The notes beneath the pieces were generated by a model, which was not told where the DNA came from, searched no databases, and was given only the letters and a program-made list of their open reading frames with translations. A stretch of 7,556 nucleotides of DNA from an uncultured Gemmatimonadota bacterium. Its GTDB lineage: Bacteria > Gemmatimonadota > Gemmatimonadetes > Gemmatimonadales > Gemmatimonadaceae. Below are positions 1 through 6,141 of this stretch, piece after piece. How positions within the stretch are numbered: position 1 is the first letter of the stretch; every line of letters begins with the position of its first letter. Where the stretch lies: NCBI GenBank assembly GCA_946887155.1, contig CAMPKM010000126.1:1-7556 (forward strand), read 5' to 3'. The position numbers and the translations under genes were made by a program.

Positions 1-643
1 GCAAGGCGCGCTGGACGCCCTGAACCCACGCCTTGCGGAACTGGACCTGCTTCGGCAGCGAACCACGCGCTCGATCGAGGAAACGCGGTCCGCCGTGGAG
101 GCGGACGAGCGACGCCAGCGTGAACTCGAAGGACGGATCAGCGATCACCGGCAGCGTCACGACCGCAATGTCGCCCATCTCGACTCGGTCAAACGAATGC
201 GGGAGGCCACCGCGGCGATGCTGCAGGTCGAAGCCGGCCGGAAGATGCTGATGGAGGAGGAAAACGAGCTGCGCGCCATCGTGAACCGGGTCGCCGACGG
301 CCATGCGTCGATCCAGCGCCAGGAGGCGACCCTGCAGGAACTCGACGCGTCGCAGGCCGATGCCCGTGCGCAGATCGAGGCGGAGCGCGCGGAGCTGGGC
401 GGCGAGTTCGCGGCCGCGTCAGGCGCGCGGAACAAGCTCGCGGCGGACGTCGACGCGGCGTTGCTCCAGAAGTATGACCGCATCAGGACCCGGCGCCGCG
501 CCCAGGCGCTGTTCGCGCTCGATAACGGCGCCTGCAGTTGTTGCGACACCGCCATTCCTGTGCAACGCCGGTCACGCATGGCGACCAGCGGAGGCATCGA
601 GGTGTGTGAGGCGTGTGGGGTGCTGCTTTATTCAGGGAGTTGA
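1..643 (+). CDS. Coiled-coil / C4 zinc-ribbon protein (COG1579/DUF164 type), 5'-truncated by window edge
   Basis: The reading frame is open from base 2 (first whole codon CAA) to the TGA at 641-643, giving 213 visible residues; the true start lies upstream of the window. A GTG at 95 could serve as an internal start but is not needed. Most of the visible protein is a charged, Ala/Glu/Arg-rich helix with coiled-coil character. The C-terminus holds a four-cysteine zinc ribbon: Cys codons at 533 and 542 (CSCC) and at 605 and 614 (CEAC), followed by a short GVLLY tail. This helical hairpin plus C-terminal ribbon is the COG1579/DUF164 architecture, which includes Helicobacter HP0958. Family members have been linked to nucleic-acid or protein binding, but no single conserved role is established, so I assign none. 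The stop codon lies inside a short direct repeat (635-661). Confidence 0.85.
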   Translation, partial: QGALDALNPRLAELDLLRQRTTRSIEETRSAVEADERRQRELEGRISDHRQRHDRNVAHLDSVKRMREATAAMLQVEAGRKMLMEEENELRAIVNRVADGHASIQRQEATLQELDASQADARAQIEAERAELGGEFAAASGARNKLAADVDAALLQKYDRIRTRRRAQALFALDNGACSCCDTAIPVQRRSRMATSGGIEVCEACGVLLYSGS

Positions 644-661
644 AGAGTTGGGAGTTGAAGA
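635..661. repeat. Short direct repeat of a GGAGTTG-like heptamer
   Basis: The 12-mer GGGAGTTGAAGA occurs at 635-646 and again at 650-661, a 15-base period. Within it the heptamer GGAGTTG appears at 636-642 and 651-657, with a one-mismatch copy (AGAGTTG) at 644-650. The first copy overlaps the TGA stop (641-643) of the zinc-ribbon gene; the second lies in the gap before recJ. This looks like a tiny remnant of a heptameric simple-sequence repeat tract. Confidence 0.7.
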
Positions 662-667
662 ACCCCA

Positions 668-687
668 CACCACACAAACCGGTGGTG
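668..687. other. Weak inverted repeat between the zinc-ribbon gene and recJ
   Basis: CACCAC (668-673) and GTGGTG (682-687) can pair as a 6-bp stem with an 8-base loop. No T-run follows, so it is not a typical intrinsic terminator. It could be a weak transcript-end structure or chance. The rest of the 644-722 gap shows no recognisable promoter and no strong ribosome binding site ahead of recJ. Confidence 0.25.
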
Positions 688-722
688 ACGTTCGGGTGAT
701 GCGGATCGAGTAGTTTTCCTGC

Positions 723-2480
723 ATGGCGGTCACTCTCGAAAATCGGCAGGACGCACTGGACGTTCCGGCCCCGGCGTGGACTCGGCCGGCCGCGCGCTGG
801 ACCAATCCAAAAATCATCGACGCGGCCCTGGCGCAGCGGCTCACCACGGAGCTGAAGTTGCCGCCGCTGGTGGCGACTCTGCTCGTGGCGCGCGGTTATG
901 CCGACGTCGAGGACGCGCGCACGTACCTGCGCCCGCGCATGGACCAGTTGCACCCGCCGGCCGCGATGAACGGCATGGATAAGGCGGTCGCTCGACTCAG
1001 TGCGGCCATTCGCGGCGGTGAGACCATCCTCGTTCACGGCGACTACGACGTCGACGGGATGTGTTCGACGACGATCCTCACTCGCACGTTGCGGCATCTC
1101 GGCGCCAACGCCTTGCCTTTTGCGCCGCACCGCATCAACGACGGCTACGACCTCGGTGACGCTGGCGTTCGCGCGGCGGTAGCGGCTGGGGCGACGGTCG
1201 TGGTGACGTGCGATTGCGGAACGACCGCCCACGACCCGGTGGCGCGACTCCGGAGCCAGGGGATCGACGTAATCATCACCGACCATCACCTGCCGAGTCG
1301 CCCGCCGCCGGAATGTGTCGCCGTGCTGAACCCGCGGGTCGACGGGTGTGAGTATCCCGACAAGGATCTCTGCGCCGCGGCGGTGTCGTTCAAGCTGTCG
1401 CTGGCGCTGCTCGAGCACCACGGGGCAGGGCCTAACGTGGCGCTCAACATGCTCGACCTGGTGGCGCTGGCGACCGTGGCCGACGTCGCGCCGTTGCGTG
1501 GCGAGAACCGGATCCTCGTGCGGTACGGGCTGCGGATGATGGGCGAGACGAAGAACACCGGGCTGCGCGCATTGATCAGCGCCTCGGGGCTCGAAGGGAA
1601 GGAGCTCACCGCCGGTCGCATCGGGTTCATCCTGGCGCCGCGGCTCAATGCCGTCGGACGCATCGGCGACGCCAAGCGCGGCCTCGAGCTGCTGATGACA
1701 TCGGACGAGTCCACCGCGAACGGGATCGCGCGCGACCTGGAGGAGATCAACCGCACGCGTCAGGCCATCGACCGGGAAACACTCGATGCGGCACGCAAGC
1801 TGGCGGCGACGCGCGACCTCGATTCCGCGGTCGGCTTGGTCATCGCGGCGGAAGGATGGCATCCGGGCGTCATCGGCATCGTCGCGTCGCGGCTCGTCGA
1901 GGATCTCTACCGGCCCGTGGTGCTGGTGGCGGTCGATGGCGGCATCGGGAAGGGATCGGGCCGATCCATCCCCGCGTTCGACCTTCATGGCGGACTGACC
2001 GCGTGTGCGGACTTGCTCGTTCGCTACGGCGGGCACCGGGCGGCGGCCGGACTCACGGTTGATGCAGCGCGGATTCCGGAGCTTGCCGAACGGTTTGATG
2101 CGGTGGCCCGCGAGCGCCTGACGAGGGACGACCTCACTCCCGAGTTGCGCGTCGACCTGGAGGTCCCGCTGTGCGACGCGAACGACACCCTCGAACGGCT
2201 CCTGCGACACTTCGAACCGTTCGGCATTGGCAATCCGGCGCCACTGCTGGCGTCGCGCGGCATCAAGCTGGGTTCGGCGCCGCGTGTGATCGGTCAGAAC
2301 GGGCTCAAGTTCGCGCTCCGCGACGCCACCACCGAGCTGGAAGGCGTGTGGTGGGGTGTTGCCCATCGGCTGAGCGAGTGGTCGGCGACCCAGCAGGTGG
2401 ACGTGGCGTACCGCCTCGAACGGGATCTGTGGAAGGACACCGCCCGCCTCGTGGCGCGGCTCTGCGACATCCGCGGCTGA
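723..2480 (+). CDS. recJ: Single-stranded-DNA-specific 5'-3' exonuclease RecJ
   Basis: RecJ degrades single-stranded DNA 5' to 3' in RecF-pathway recombination, mismatch repair and base excision repair, using metal ions held by DHH-family motifs. The 585-residue product has the motifs in order: HGDYDVDG at 105-112 (motif I), DCG at 164-166 (motif II), TDHHLP at 186-191 (motif III, the DHH signature) and TVADVAPL at 251-258 (motif IV). The DHHA1 part follows, with GWHPGVIGIVASRL near 378-391, GKGSGRS near 409-415 and the YGGH turn at 435-438. A C-terminal OB-like region includes FEPFGIGNPAP at 497-507. Length is normal for bacterial RecJ. ATG 723 is the most upstream start possible, because an in-frame TAG sits at 711-713; no clear Shine-Dalgarno precedes it. 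rsmD begins one base after its stop, so the two are probably co-transcribed. All catalytic motifs look intact. Confidence 0.96.
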   Translation: MAVTLENRQDALDVPAPAWTRPAARWTNPKIIDAALAQRLTTELKLPPLVATLLVARGYADVEDARTYLRPRMDQLHPPAAMNGMDKAVARLSAAIRGGETILVHGDYDVDGMCSTTILTRTLRHLGANALPFAPHRINDGYDLGDAGVRAAVAAGATVVVTCDCGTTAHDPVARLRSQGIDVIITDHHLPSRPPPECVAVLNPRVDGCEYPDKDLCAAAVSFKLSLALLEHHGAGPNVALNMLDLVALATVADVAPLRGENRILVRYGLRMMGETKNTGLRALISASGLEGKELTAGRIGFILAPRLNAVGRIGDAKRGLELLMTSDESTANGIARDLEEINRTRQAIDRETLDAARKLAATRDLDSAVGLVIAAEGWHPGVIGIVASRLVEDLYRPVVLVAVDGGIGKGSGRSIPAFDLHGGLTACADLLVRYGGHRAAAGLTVDAARIPELAERFDAVARERLTRDDLTPELRVDLEVPLCDANDTLERLLRHFEPFGIGNPAPLLASRGIKLGSAPRVIGQNGLKFALRDATTELEGVWWGVAHRLSEWSATQQVDVAYRLERDLWKDTARLVARLCDIRG

Positions 2481-2481
2481 C

Positions 2482-2997
2482 GTGCGGATCATCGCCGGCC
2501 AGTGGCGAGGACGCACGATTCGCGCGCCTCGTGACGACCGGGTTCGACCAACCGGGGACCGGGCGCGAGAAGCGTGGATGAGCATCGTCCAGCCAGAGGT
2601 CGTCGGTGCCACGGTGCTGGATCTGTATGCGGGTTCAGGGGCGCTTGGCCTGGAAGCGTTGTCGCGCGGGGCGGAGCGCGCCGACTTCGTCGACGTGGCG
2701 CCGGCGGCGATCAGGGCGATCCGCGAAAACGGCGCCATGCTCGGTGCGCTCGAGCGCATGTACATCCACAAGGCGGAGTCGCTGCGGTTCGCCCAGAAAC
2801 TGGAGGCGGGCGCGTTCGACCTGGCTTTCGCCGACCCGCCGTACAACCTGGGTATGGCACCCAAGCTTGCCGCCCAGTGGCTGCGCGTACCGTTTGCCGC
2901 CATTCTTGGGGTGGAGCACGACGTTCACGAGGCGCTCCCGGAAGGTGGTGACACGCGGACATACGGCGGGACCGCGGTCACGATCTACCGAGCGTGA
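2482..2997 (+). CDS. rsmD: 16S rRNA (guanine(966)-N2)-methyltransferase RsmD
   Basis: RsmD methylates N2 of G966 (E. coli numbering) in helix 31 of 16S rRNA, using S-adenosylmethionine. The 171-residue product starts with MRIIAGQWRG, the typical RsmD N-terminus. It continues with RPTGDRAREAW (22-32), the SAM-binding DLYAGSGALGLEALSRGA (47-64), the acidic residue after the second strand (D71) and the catalytic DPPY motif (118-121). It is slightly shorter than many homologues (roughly 180-200 residues), with a compact C-terminal region but no missing core motif. The GTG start at 2482 is chosen because the conserved N-terminus begins there; it lies one base after the recJ stop, which suggests translational coupling. 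No Shine-Dalgarno is evident. The pairing of rsmD with coaD downstream is common in bacteria and supports the assignment. The frame could be mistaken for a generic N6-methylase because of DPPY, but the N-terminus argues for RsmD. Confidence 0.94.
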   Translation: MRIIAGQWRGRTIRAPRDDRVRPTGDRAREAWMSIVQPEVVGATVLDLYAGSGALGLEALSRGAERADFVDVAPAAIRAIRENGAMLGALERMYIHKAESLRFAQKLEAGAFDLAFADPPYNLGMAPKLAAQWLRVPFAAILGVEHDVHEALPEGGDTRTYGGTAVTIYRA

Positions 2998-3029
2998 TAT
3001 CTGGACCCCATTGCTCCCAATCCACTCCG

Positions 3030-3515
3030 ATGACCAGAACCGCTATTTATGCCGGCACCTTCGATCCCGTGACGCGCGGTCACGAGGACCTCATCCGCCG
3101 CAGCCTGTCGTTCGTGGACAAACTGCTGGTTGCGGTGGCCGTCAACGTCCAGAAGCAGCCCGTGTTCACGGTCGAGGAGCGCGTCCGGTTCATCCAGGCC
3201 ACGGTCGGTGACGAGCCTCGCATAGAGGTGCGGCAATTCGGCGGCTTGCTCGTGGACTTCGCGCGGGAAGCCGGGGCGACCCTGTTCATCCGTGGCCTGC
3301 GCGCGGTCAGCGACTTCGAATACGAGTACCAGATGGCCCTCATGAATCGCCACCTCTCGCCGACCATGGAGACGGTGTTCATGGTGCCGTCCCTGGAGAC
3401 CACCTACATCAGCGCGTCCCTGGTGCGTGAGGTCGCCCGTTACGGTGGTCGCCTGGACGACCTGGTCCATCCGGCAGTGGGGGACGCCCTGCGCACGAAA
3501 TTCAGGCAGGGCTGA
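3030..3515 (+). CDS. coaD: Phosphopantetheine adenylyltransferase (PPAT)
   Basis: CoaD transfers AMP from ATP to 4'-phosphopantetheine, making dephospho-CoA, the penultimate step of coenzyme A synthesis. The 161-residue product, a usual length, opens with MTRTAIYAGTFDPVTRGH, which contains the nucleotidyltransferase signature (T10, G17, H18). It also has K42 in QKQPVFT, the IRGLRAVSDFEYEYQMALMN block (87-106) with R88 and R91, and the late ATP-binding segment YISASLVREVARYGG (126-140). These match the positions of key residues in E. coli PPAT. ATG 3030 is chosen because the conserved protein begins exactly there. An in-frame GTG at 2994 overlaps the rsmD stop and would add 12 residues unlike the family, so it is less likely. 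No Shine-Dalgarno is obvious before 3030. It sits 32 bases after rsmD and is probably in the same transcript. Confidence 0.95.
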   Translation: MTRTAIYAGTFDPVTRGHEDLIRRSLSFVDKLLVAVAVNVQKQPVFTVEERVRFIQATVGDEPRIEVRQFGGLLVDFAREAGATLFIRGLRAVSDFEYEYQMALMNRHLSPTMETVFMVPSLETTYISASLVREVARYGGRLDDLVHPAVGDALRTKFRQG

Positions 3516-3538
3516 CGAGTTACGGCTGCTCCGGTCGC

Positions 3539-3558
3539 GACGTCTCCCAGACGTCTGG
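3539..3558. promoter_or_regulatory. Palindrome / hairpin after coaD (possible terminator or operator)
   Basis: A perfect 12-bp palindrome, CCAGACGTCTGG, lies at 3547-3558. It overlaps an alternative 7-bp stem, GACGTCT (3539-3545) and AGACGTC (3549-3555), separated by CCC. It starts 24 bases after the coaD stop. There is no T-run, so a classical intrinsic terminator is not supported; a transcript-end hairpin or a dimeric-protein operator are both possible. The symmetry is seen directly; the role is inferred. Confidence 0.4.
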
Positions 3559-3600
3559 AGAGAACGGCCGCCGGCAGCCACCGGTCTGTTGCGCAGCTGG

Positions 3601-3606
3601 TAGAAT
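3601..3606 (+). promoter_or_regulatory. Possible -10 element for the partner-switch cassette
   Basis: TAGAAT at 3601-3606 matches five of six bases of the sigma-70 -10 consensus and sits in an otherwise GC-rich intergenic region upstream of the STAS gene. I cannot find a good -35 at 16-18 bases; TTGCGC at 3589-3594 is too close. It would give a leader of roughly 75 bases carrying the stem-loop at 3623-3653. Confidence 0.25.
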
Positions 3607-3608
3607 GA

Positions 3609-3618
3609 CGAAATTTCG
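3609..3618. promoter_or_regulatory. 10-bp perfect palindrome next to the -10-like element
   Basis: CGAAATTTCG at 3609-3618 is a perfect palindrome with an AT-rich core in GC-rich DNA, placed where transcription would start if TAGAAT at 3601 is a -10 box. That position suits a repressor operator, but no cognate regulator can be named. Confidence 0.3.
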
Positions 3619-3622
3619 AGCC

Positions 3623-3653
3623 ACCGTGCGCCATCCGTGAACGGCGCCACGGT
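3623..3653 (+). promoter_or_regulatory. Bulged GC-rich stem-loop in the leader of the STAS gene
   Basis: ACCGTGCGCC (3623-3632) pairs with GGCG plus CACGGT (3643-3653, C47 or C48 bulged), giving ten base pairs with one bulged base and a ten-base loop (3633-3642). It ends 23 bases before the GGAG ribosome binding site. No T-run follows, so a leader or mRNA-stability role is more plausible than termination. The pairing was worked out by eye and no folding energy was computed. Confidence 0.35.
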
Positions 3654-3676
3654 CCCACCGGATACCGTCGATCGCT

Positions 3677-3680
3677 GGAG
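3677..3680 (+). promoter_or_regulatory. Ribosome binding site of the STAS gene
   Basis: GGAG ends six bases before ATG 3687, which is good spacing. It is the only clear Shine-Dalgarno I see ahead of any plus-strand gene start in the window, and it fixes the start at 3687. Confidence 0.7.
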
Positions 3681-3686
3681 AATGGC

Positions 3687-3989
3687 ATGGGCTTTTCGGT
3701 CCGGAAGGATGGAGATATTTGCGTGGTAGCGGTGGAAGGGCAGCTCATCGTCGGCAACCGACAGGAGCTGAAGCAGCGCGTACTCGACGAGCTCGACCGC
3801 GGGGAGCGGCGGTTCCTGGTGGACTTTGGCCAGACTGGCTACATCGACAGTTCAGGTCTGGGCGTCCTCGTTTCGCTATCGAAGCGGATCCGGGAACTGA
3901 ACGGTGACCTCCGGCTCTCCAACCTGAACGACGACCTGAAGACGCTGTTCGAGTTGACCAAGCTCGACACACTGTTCCAGATCGCCTGA
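3687..3989 (+). CDS. STAS-domain anti-sigma-factor antagonist (RsbV/SpoIIAA type)
   Basis: The 100-residue protein is a single STAS domain, the usual size for RsbV/SpoIIAA. In this family the unphosphorylated protein binds its partner kinase/anti-sigma factor and frees the target; phosphorylation on a conserved serine blocks this. The signature YIDSSGLGVLVSL is present (D54, S55, S56, G57), and by alignment to SpoIIAA the second serine, S56, is the likely phosphorylation site. The N-terminal strand pair (ICVVAVEGQLIVGN, 11-24) and the C-terminal LFELTKLDTLFQIA also fit the fold. The start is supported by GGAG at 3677-3680. It is followed after 81 bases by the kinase and then the phosphatase, so all three switch components are contiguous. 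No symbol is given because several paralogous partner-switch families share this architecture and the output here is unknown. Confidence 0.93.
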   Translation: MGFSVRKDGDICVVAVEGQLIVGNRQELKQRVLDELDRGERRFLVDFGQTGYIDSSGLGVLVSLSKRIRELNGDLRLSNLNDDLKTLFELTKLDTLFQIA

Positions 3990-4021
3990 CGACGCGTGCT
4001 GCGGGATCGCTGATCACCAGA

Positions 4022-4039
4022 GCCGCGCCAGCCCGCGGC
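4022..4039 (+). other. GC-rich hairpin between the STAS and kinase genes
   Basis: GCCGCG (4022-4027) and CGCGGC (4034-4039) form a 6-bp all-GC stem with a six-base loop in the 81-base gap between the STAS stop and the kinase start. It lacks a T-run. It might stabilise the upstream mRNA or lower downstream expression so that STAS protein exceeds kinase; it may equally be chance in GC-rich DNA. Confidence 0.25.
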
Positions 4040-4070
4040 GCACGTTCGCGGGCGCACCTCATCGTTGACC

Positions 4071-4532
4071 ATGAGTGATTCTGCTGCGTTCTCGCCAATC
4101 GAGCCCTCGTTTGGCGAGCTCCGATTTCCGATCGACGTCCGCATCCCGAGCGACATCCGGTTGATCGAGCCGATCGTGGGCGCGGTCGTCCAGCGTTGCG
4201 CGGAACAGAAGCTTCAGTCCAGGGCATGCCGGCTCAACGTGCCGGTGGCGCTGACCGAGGCACTGTCGAACGCGATCCTTCGCGGGAACCACGAGGATCT
4301 GCAGAAGGGTGTTCGCATCCGGGCCACCCTGGATGAACGGGCGTTGATCCTCGAGGTCGAGGACGAAGGCGACGGGTTCGACCTCGACGCCTGCCTCATC
4401 GACCCGGACAACGACGGGAACCTGTTCCGCGAAGACGGCCGCGGGTTGTTCCTGATGTGCAGCCTGATGGACCGCGTCGAGCAGATCCCTTCGACGGCGA
4501 ACGTCGTGCGCCTGACGTTGCATCGCGCGTGA
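4071..4532 (+). CDS. Anti-sigma-factor serine kinase, GHKL ATPase fold (RsbW/SpoIIAB type)
   Basis: The 153-residue protein has the HATPase_c fold of RsbW/SpoIIAB kinases, which phosphorylate a STAS partner and sequester a sigma factor or other target. The N-box reads TEALSNAILRGN with E63 and N67 as the expected catalytic-base and Mg-binding residues. The G1 box is DEGDGFD (98-104), and the ATP-lid end is DGRGLFLMCSLMD (122-134), close to the RsbW consensus GRGLFL. The position usually held by His after the N-box (NAxxHG) is Arg (R71), which is common among variants. A leader of about 15 residues precedes the first strand. ATG 4071 is preferred to TTG 4065, which would add two residues; neither has a clear Shine-Dalgarno. 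Its stop overlaps the next gene's start by four bases. Given the partner upstream it should act on the STAS protein at 3687-3989; its second target is not encoded here. Confidence 0.92.
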   Translation: MSDSAAFSPIEPSFGELRFPIDVRIPSDIRLIEPIVGAVVQRCAEQKLQSRACRLNVPVALTEALSNAILRGNHEDLQKGVRIRATLDERALILEVEDEGDGFDLDACLIDPDNDGNLFREDGRGLFLMCSLMDRVEQIPSTANVVRLTLHRA

Positions 4533-6130
4533 CCGACCTGCAGCGGCTGGTCCACGCGTTCATCCACGCGACCGGCTGCGACGCGGTCGTGTGGACGCGC
4601 GACGGCGAAACGGGACCCCTCAAGGTGGAAGCGGGGCACGCATCCATGTCGCCGCCGGCGGTGGTCGAACTGCTTCCGCCAGGTGGTGCACCGGCGAAGG
4701 TCGAAATGGGCGCCGACACGTTGTACGTCGCCGCGATCGCCGGACCGAAGCGCGCCTGGGTGGGCGTCGGTCCCTGCCGCAACGCAACGGTCGACGCGGC
4801 GCGGTTCGTGGAATTCCTCGCGCAGCTCGTCGGGAACCTGCAGCGCGCGCGGCTCGAAGTCGAACATGCGGCGTTCGAGCTGGCCGAACGGTACGAAGAG
4901 ATCAACCTGCTCTATACCACCAGCGAGATCTTCGGCCGTACGGTGTCCCTCGAGGAAGCGGCGGCGCGTATCCTCGAGGAGATTGCGGACACGGTCGGTG
5001 CCGGGCGCGCGGCGCTGCTCGTGCACGATCGCGTCACGGACACGCTTCAGGTGGTGACGGCAATTGGCTTCGACCCCAAGGACGCATCGCCGGTTTCCGT
5101 TCACGATCCGCGGTCTGACACCGCGCGCGTGTTTCGCGAGCAGCGTGCCGTCATCGCCGAACCGGCCGAGCCCGCCGGTCAGTCCGACCCGGAGCCGTAC
5201 CGACAGGGCTCGATGTTGTCCGTGCCGATCCTGTGGACGAATCCCGGACACCCGGCCGTGCCGTTAGGCGTGGTGATTCTTTCGGGGCGGCGGAGCGGCG
5301 CGCCGTTCAGTTCCGGCGACGAAAAGCTCGTGTCCGCGATCGCCACGCAGATCGGGACGGCGATCCAGATCAACCGGCTCGTCAGGTCTTCGCTGAACCA
5401 GCAACGCATGCAGCAGGAAATGCAGCTCGCCAACGACCTGCAGATGAAGCTGCTGCCGAAGACGTCTCATTTTCTTCCGGAAGCGGACATCGCCGCCCGC
5501 GTCGTCCCCGCCGAAAGCGTCGGTGGCGACTTCTATCACCTGTTCCGGCTCGGCGACGGCCGCACCGGCGTCATGATCGGTGACGTGTCGAGCCACGGCT
5601 ACCGCGCCGCGCTGATCATGGCGCTGATGATGAGTGCCGCGTCGATCCATGCCCAGACGACCGCCGATCCGCAGGAGATGATCAACGCGATCCTGGCGAC
5701 GATTGCCGAAGAGCTGGAAAGCACGGAGATGTTCGTCACGGCGTTTTACGCGGTCATCGACCCGTTCCGCCGCCGCATGCGTTATGCCAACGCGGGACAT
5801 CCGCACGCTTTTTCGGTCACCGCCGATGGCTGCGTCGAACGGCTGGGCGCGGGAGCGCCGCCACTCGGCATGAGCCCCGCGGTACCGCGAACGGTCGAAC
5901 GCACGTGGGATCCCGGCAGCGAACTGCTGGTGCTGTTCACCGACGGCATGACCGATGCGCGCGACCGGTTCGATCATCGCTTTGGCGAGCAGGCCGTACT
6001 CGACGTCGTCGCGGCGAACCAGAGCGCACCACCAAAGGTGATCCTGGAGCACGTCCTGACGAAGCTGCAGCAGCACATGGGTGACGTCATGCGCCGTGAT
6101 GACCTGACGATGGTCATCGCACGGTCCTGA
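4529..6130 (+). CDS. GAF-domain PP2C/SpoIIE-type serine phosphatase (RsbU-like)
   Basis: This 533-residue protein should dephosphorylate the STAS partner and switch the cassette on. Residues 1-110 form a small alpha/beta region that may be a degenerate GAF domain. A helix follows (about 105-125), then a GAF domain (about 130-285) and a short coiled-coil linker with ANDLQMKLLP (301-310). The PP2C/SpoIIE phosphatase domain fills the rest. Its metal-site motifs are GGDFY (332-336), GDVSSHG (351-357), NAGHP (421-425), FTDGMTD (470-476) and DDLT (524-527), so the key aspartates appear intact. One departure is Ser where most homologues have Gly in DVSGHG. No membrane segment is visible, so it should be cytosolic. 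GTG 4529 is chosen because it overlaps the kinase stop as GTGA, typical of translational coupling; GTG 4457 is an in-frame alternative deep inside the kinase gene. Confidence 0.92.
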   Translation: MTDLQRLVHAFIHATGCDAVVWTRDGETGPLKVEAGHASMSPPAVVELLPPGGAPAKVEMGADTLYVAAIAGPKRAWVGVGPCRNATVDAARFVEFLAQLVGNLQRARLEVEHAAFELAERYEEINLLYTTSEIFGRTVSLEEAAARILEEIADTVGAGRAALLVHDRVTDTLQVVTAIGFDPKDASPVSVHDPRSDTARVFREQRAVIAEPAEPAGQSDPEPYRQGSMLSVPILWTNPGHPAVPLGVVILSGRRSGAPFSSGDEKLVSAIATQIGTAIQINRLVRSSLNQQRMQQEMQLANDLQMKLLPKTSHFLPEADIAARVVPAESVGGDFYHLFRLGDGRTGVMIGDVSSHGYRAALIMALMMSAASIHAQTTADPQEMINAILATIAEELESTEMFVTAFYAVIDPFRRRMRYANAGHPHAFSVTADGCVERLGAGAPPLGMSPAVPRTVERTWDPGSELLVLFTDGMTDARDRFDHRFGEQAVLDVVAANQSAPPKVILEHVLTKLQQHMGDVMRRDDLTMVIARS

Positions 6131-6141
6131 TCGACGTCATC

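Noticed and set aside
33..251. A 72-codon plus-strand frame within the zinc-ribbon gene
   Set aside because: Out-of-frame shadow, Arg/Pro/Ser-rich with no motif, inside a clear coding region.
483..2903. An 806-codon open frame on the minus strand opposite the zinc-ribbon 3' end, recJ and rsmD
   Set aside because: It is rich in Arg, Pro, His and Gln with no recognisable domain, and it lies antisense to clear recJ and rsmD genes. Long antisense frames are expected in GC-rich coding DNA.
3588..3634. tRNA-like string (GCGCAGCTGGTAGA, later GCGCCA) in the coaD-STAS gap
   Set aside because: The D-arm-like motif and CCA-like end are only about 45 bases apart, and no acceptor, anticodon or T-arm stems can be formed.
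4214..5251. A 345-codon minus-strand frame opposite the kinase and phosphatase
   Set aside because: No domain or motif is visible, composition is Arg-rich, and the opposite strand carries well-supported genes.
5264..6076. A 270-codon minus-strand frame opposite the phosphatase catalytic domain
   Set aside because: Antisense shadow of the PP2C domain with no family features.
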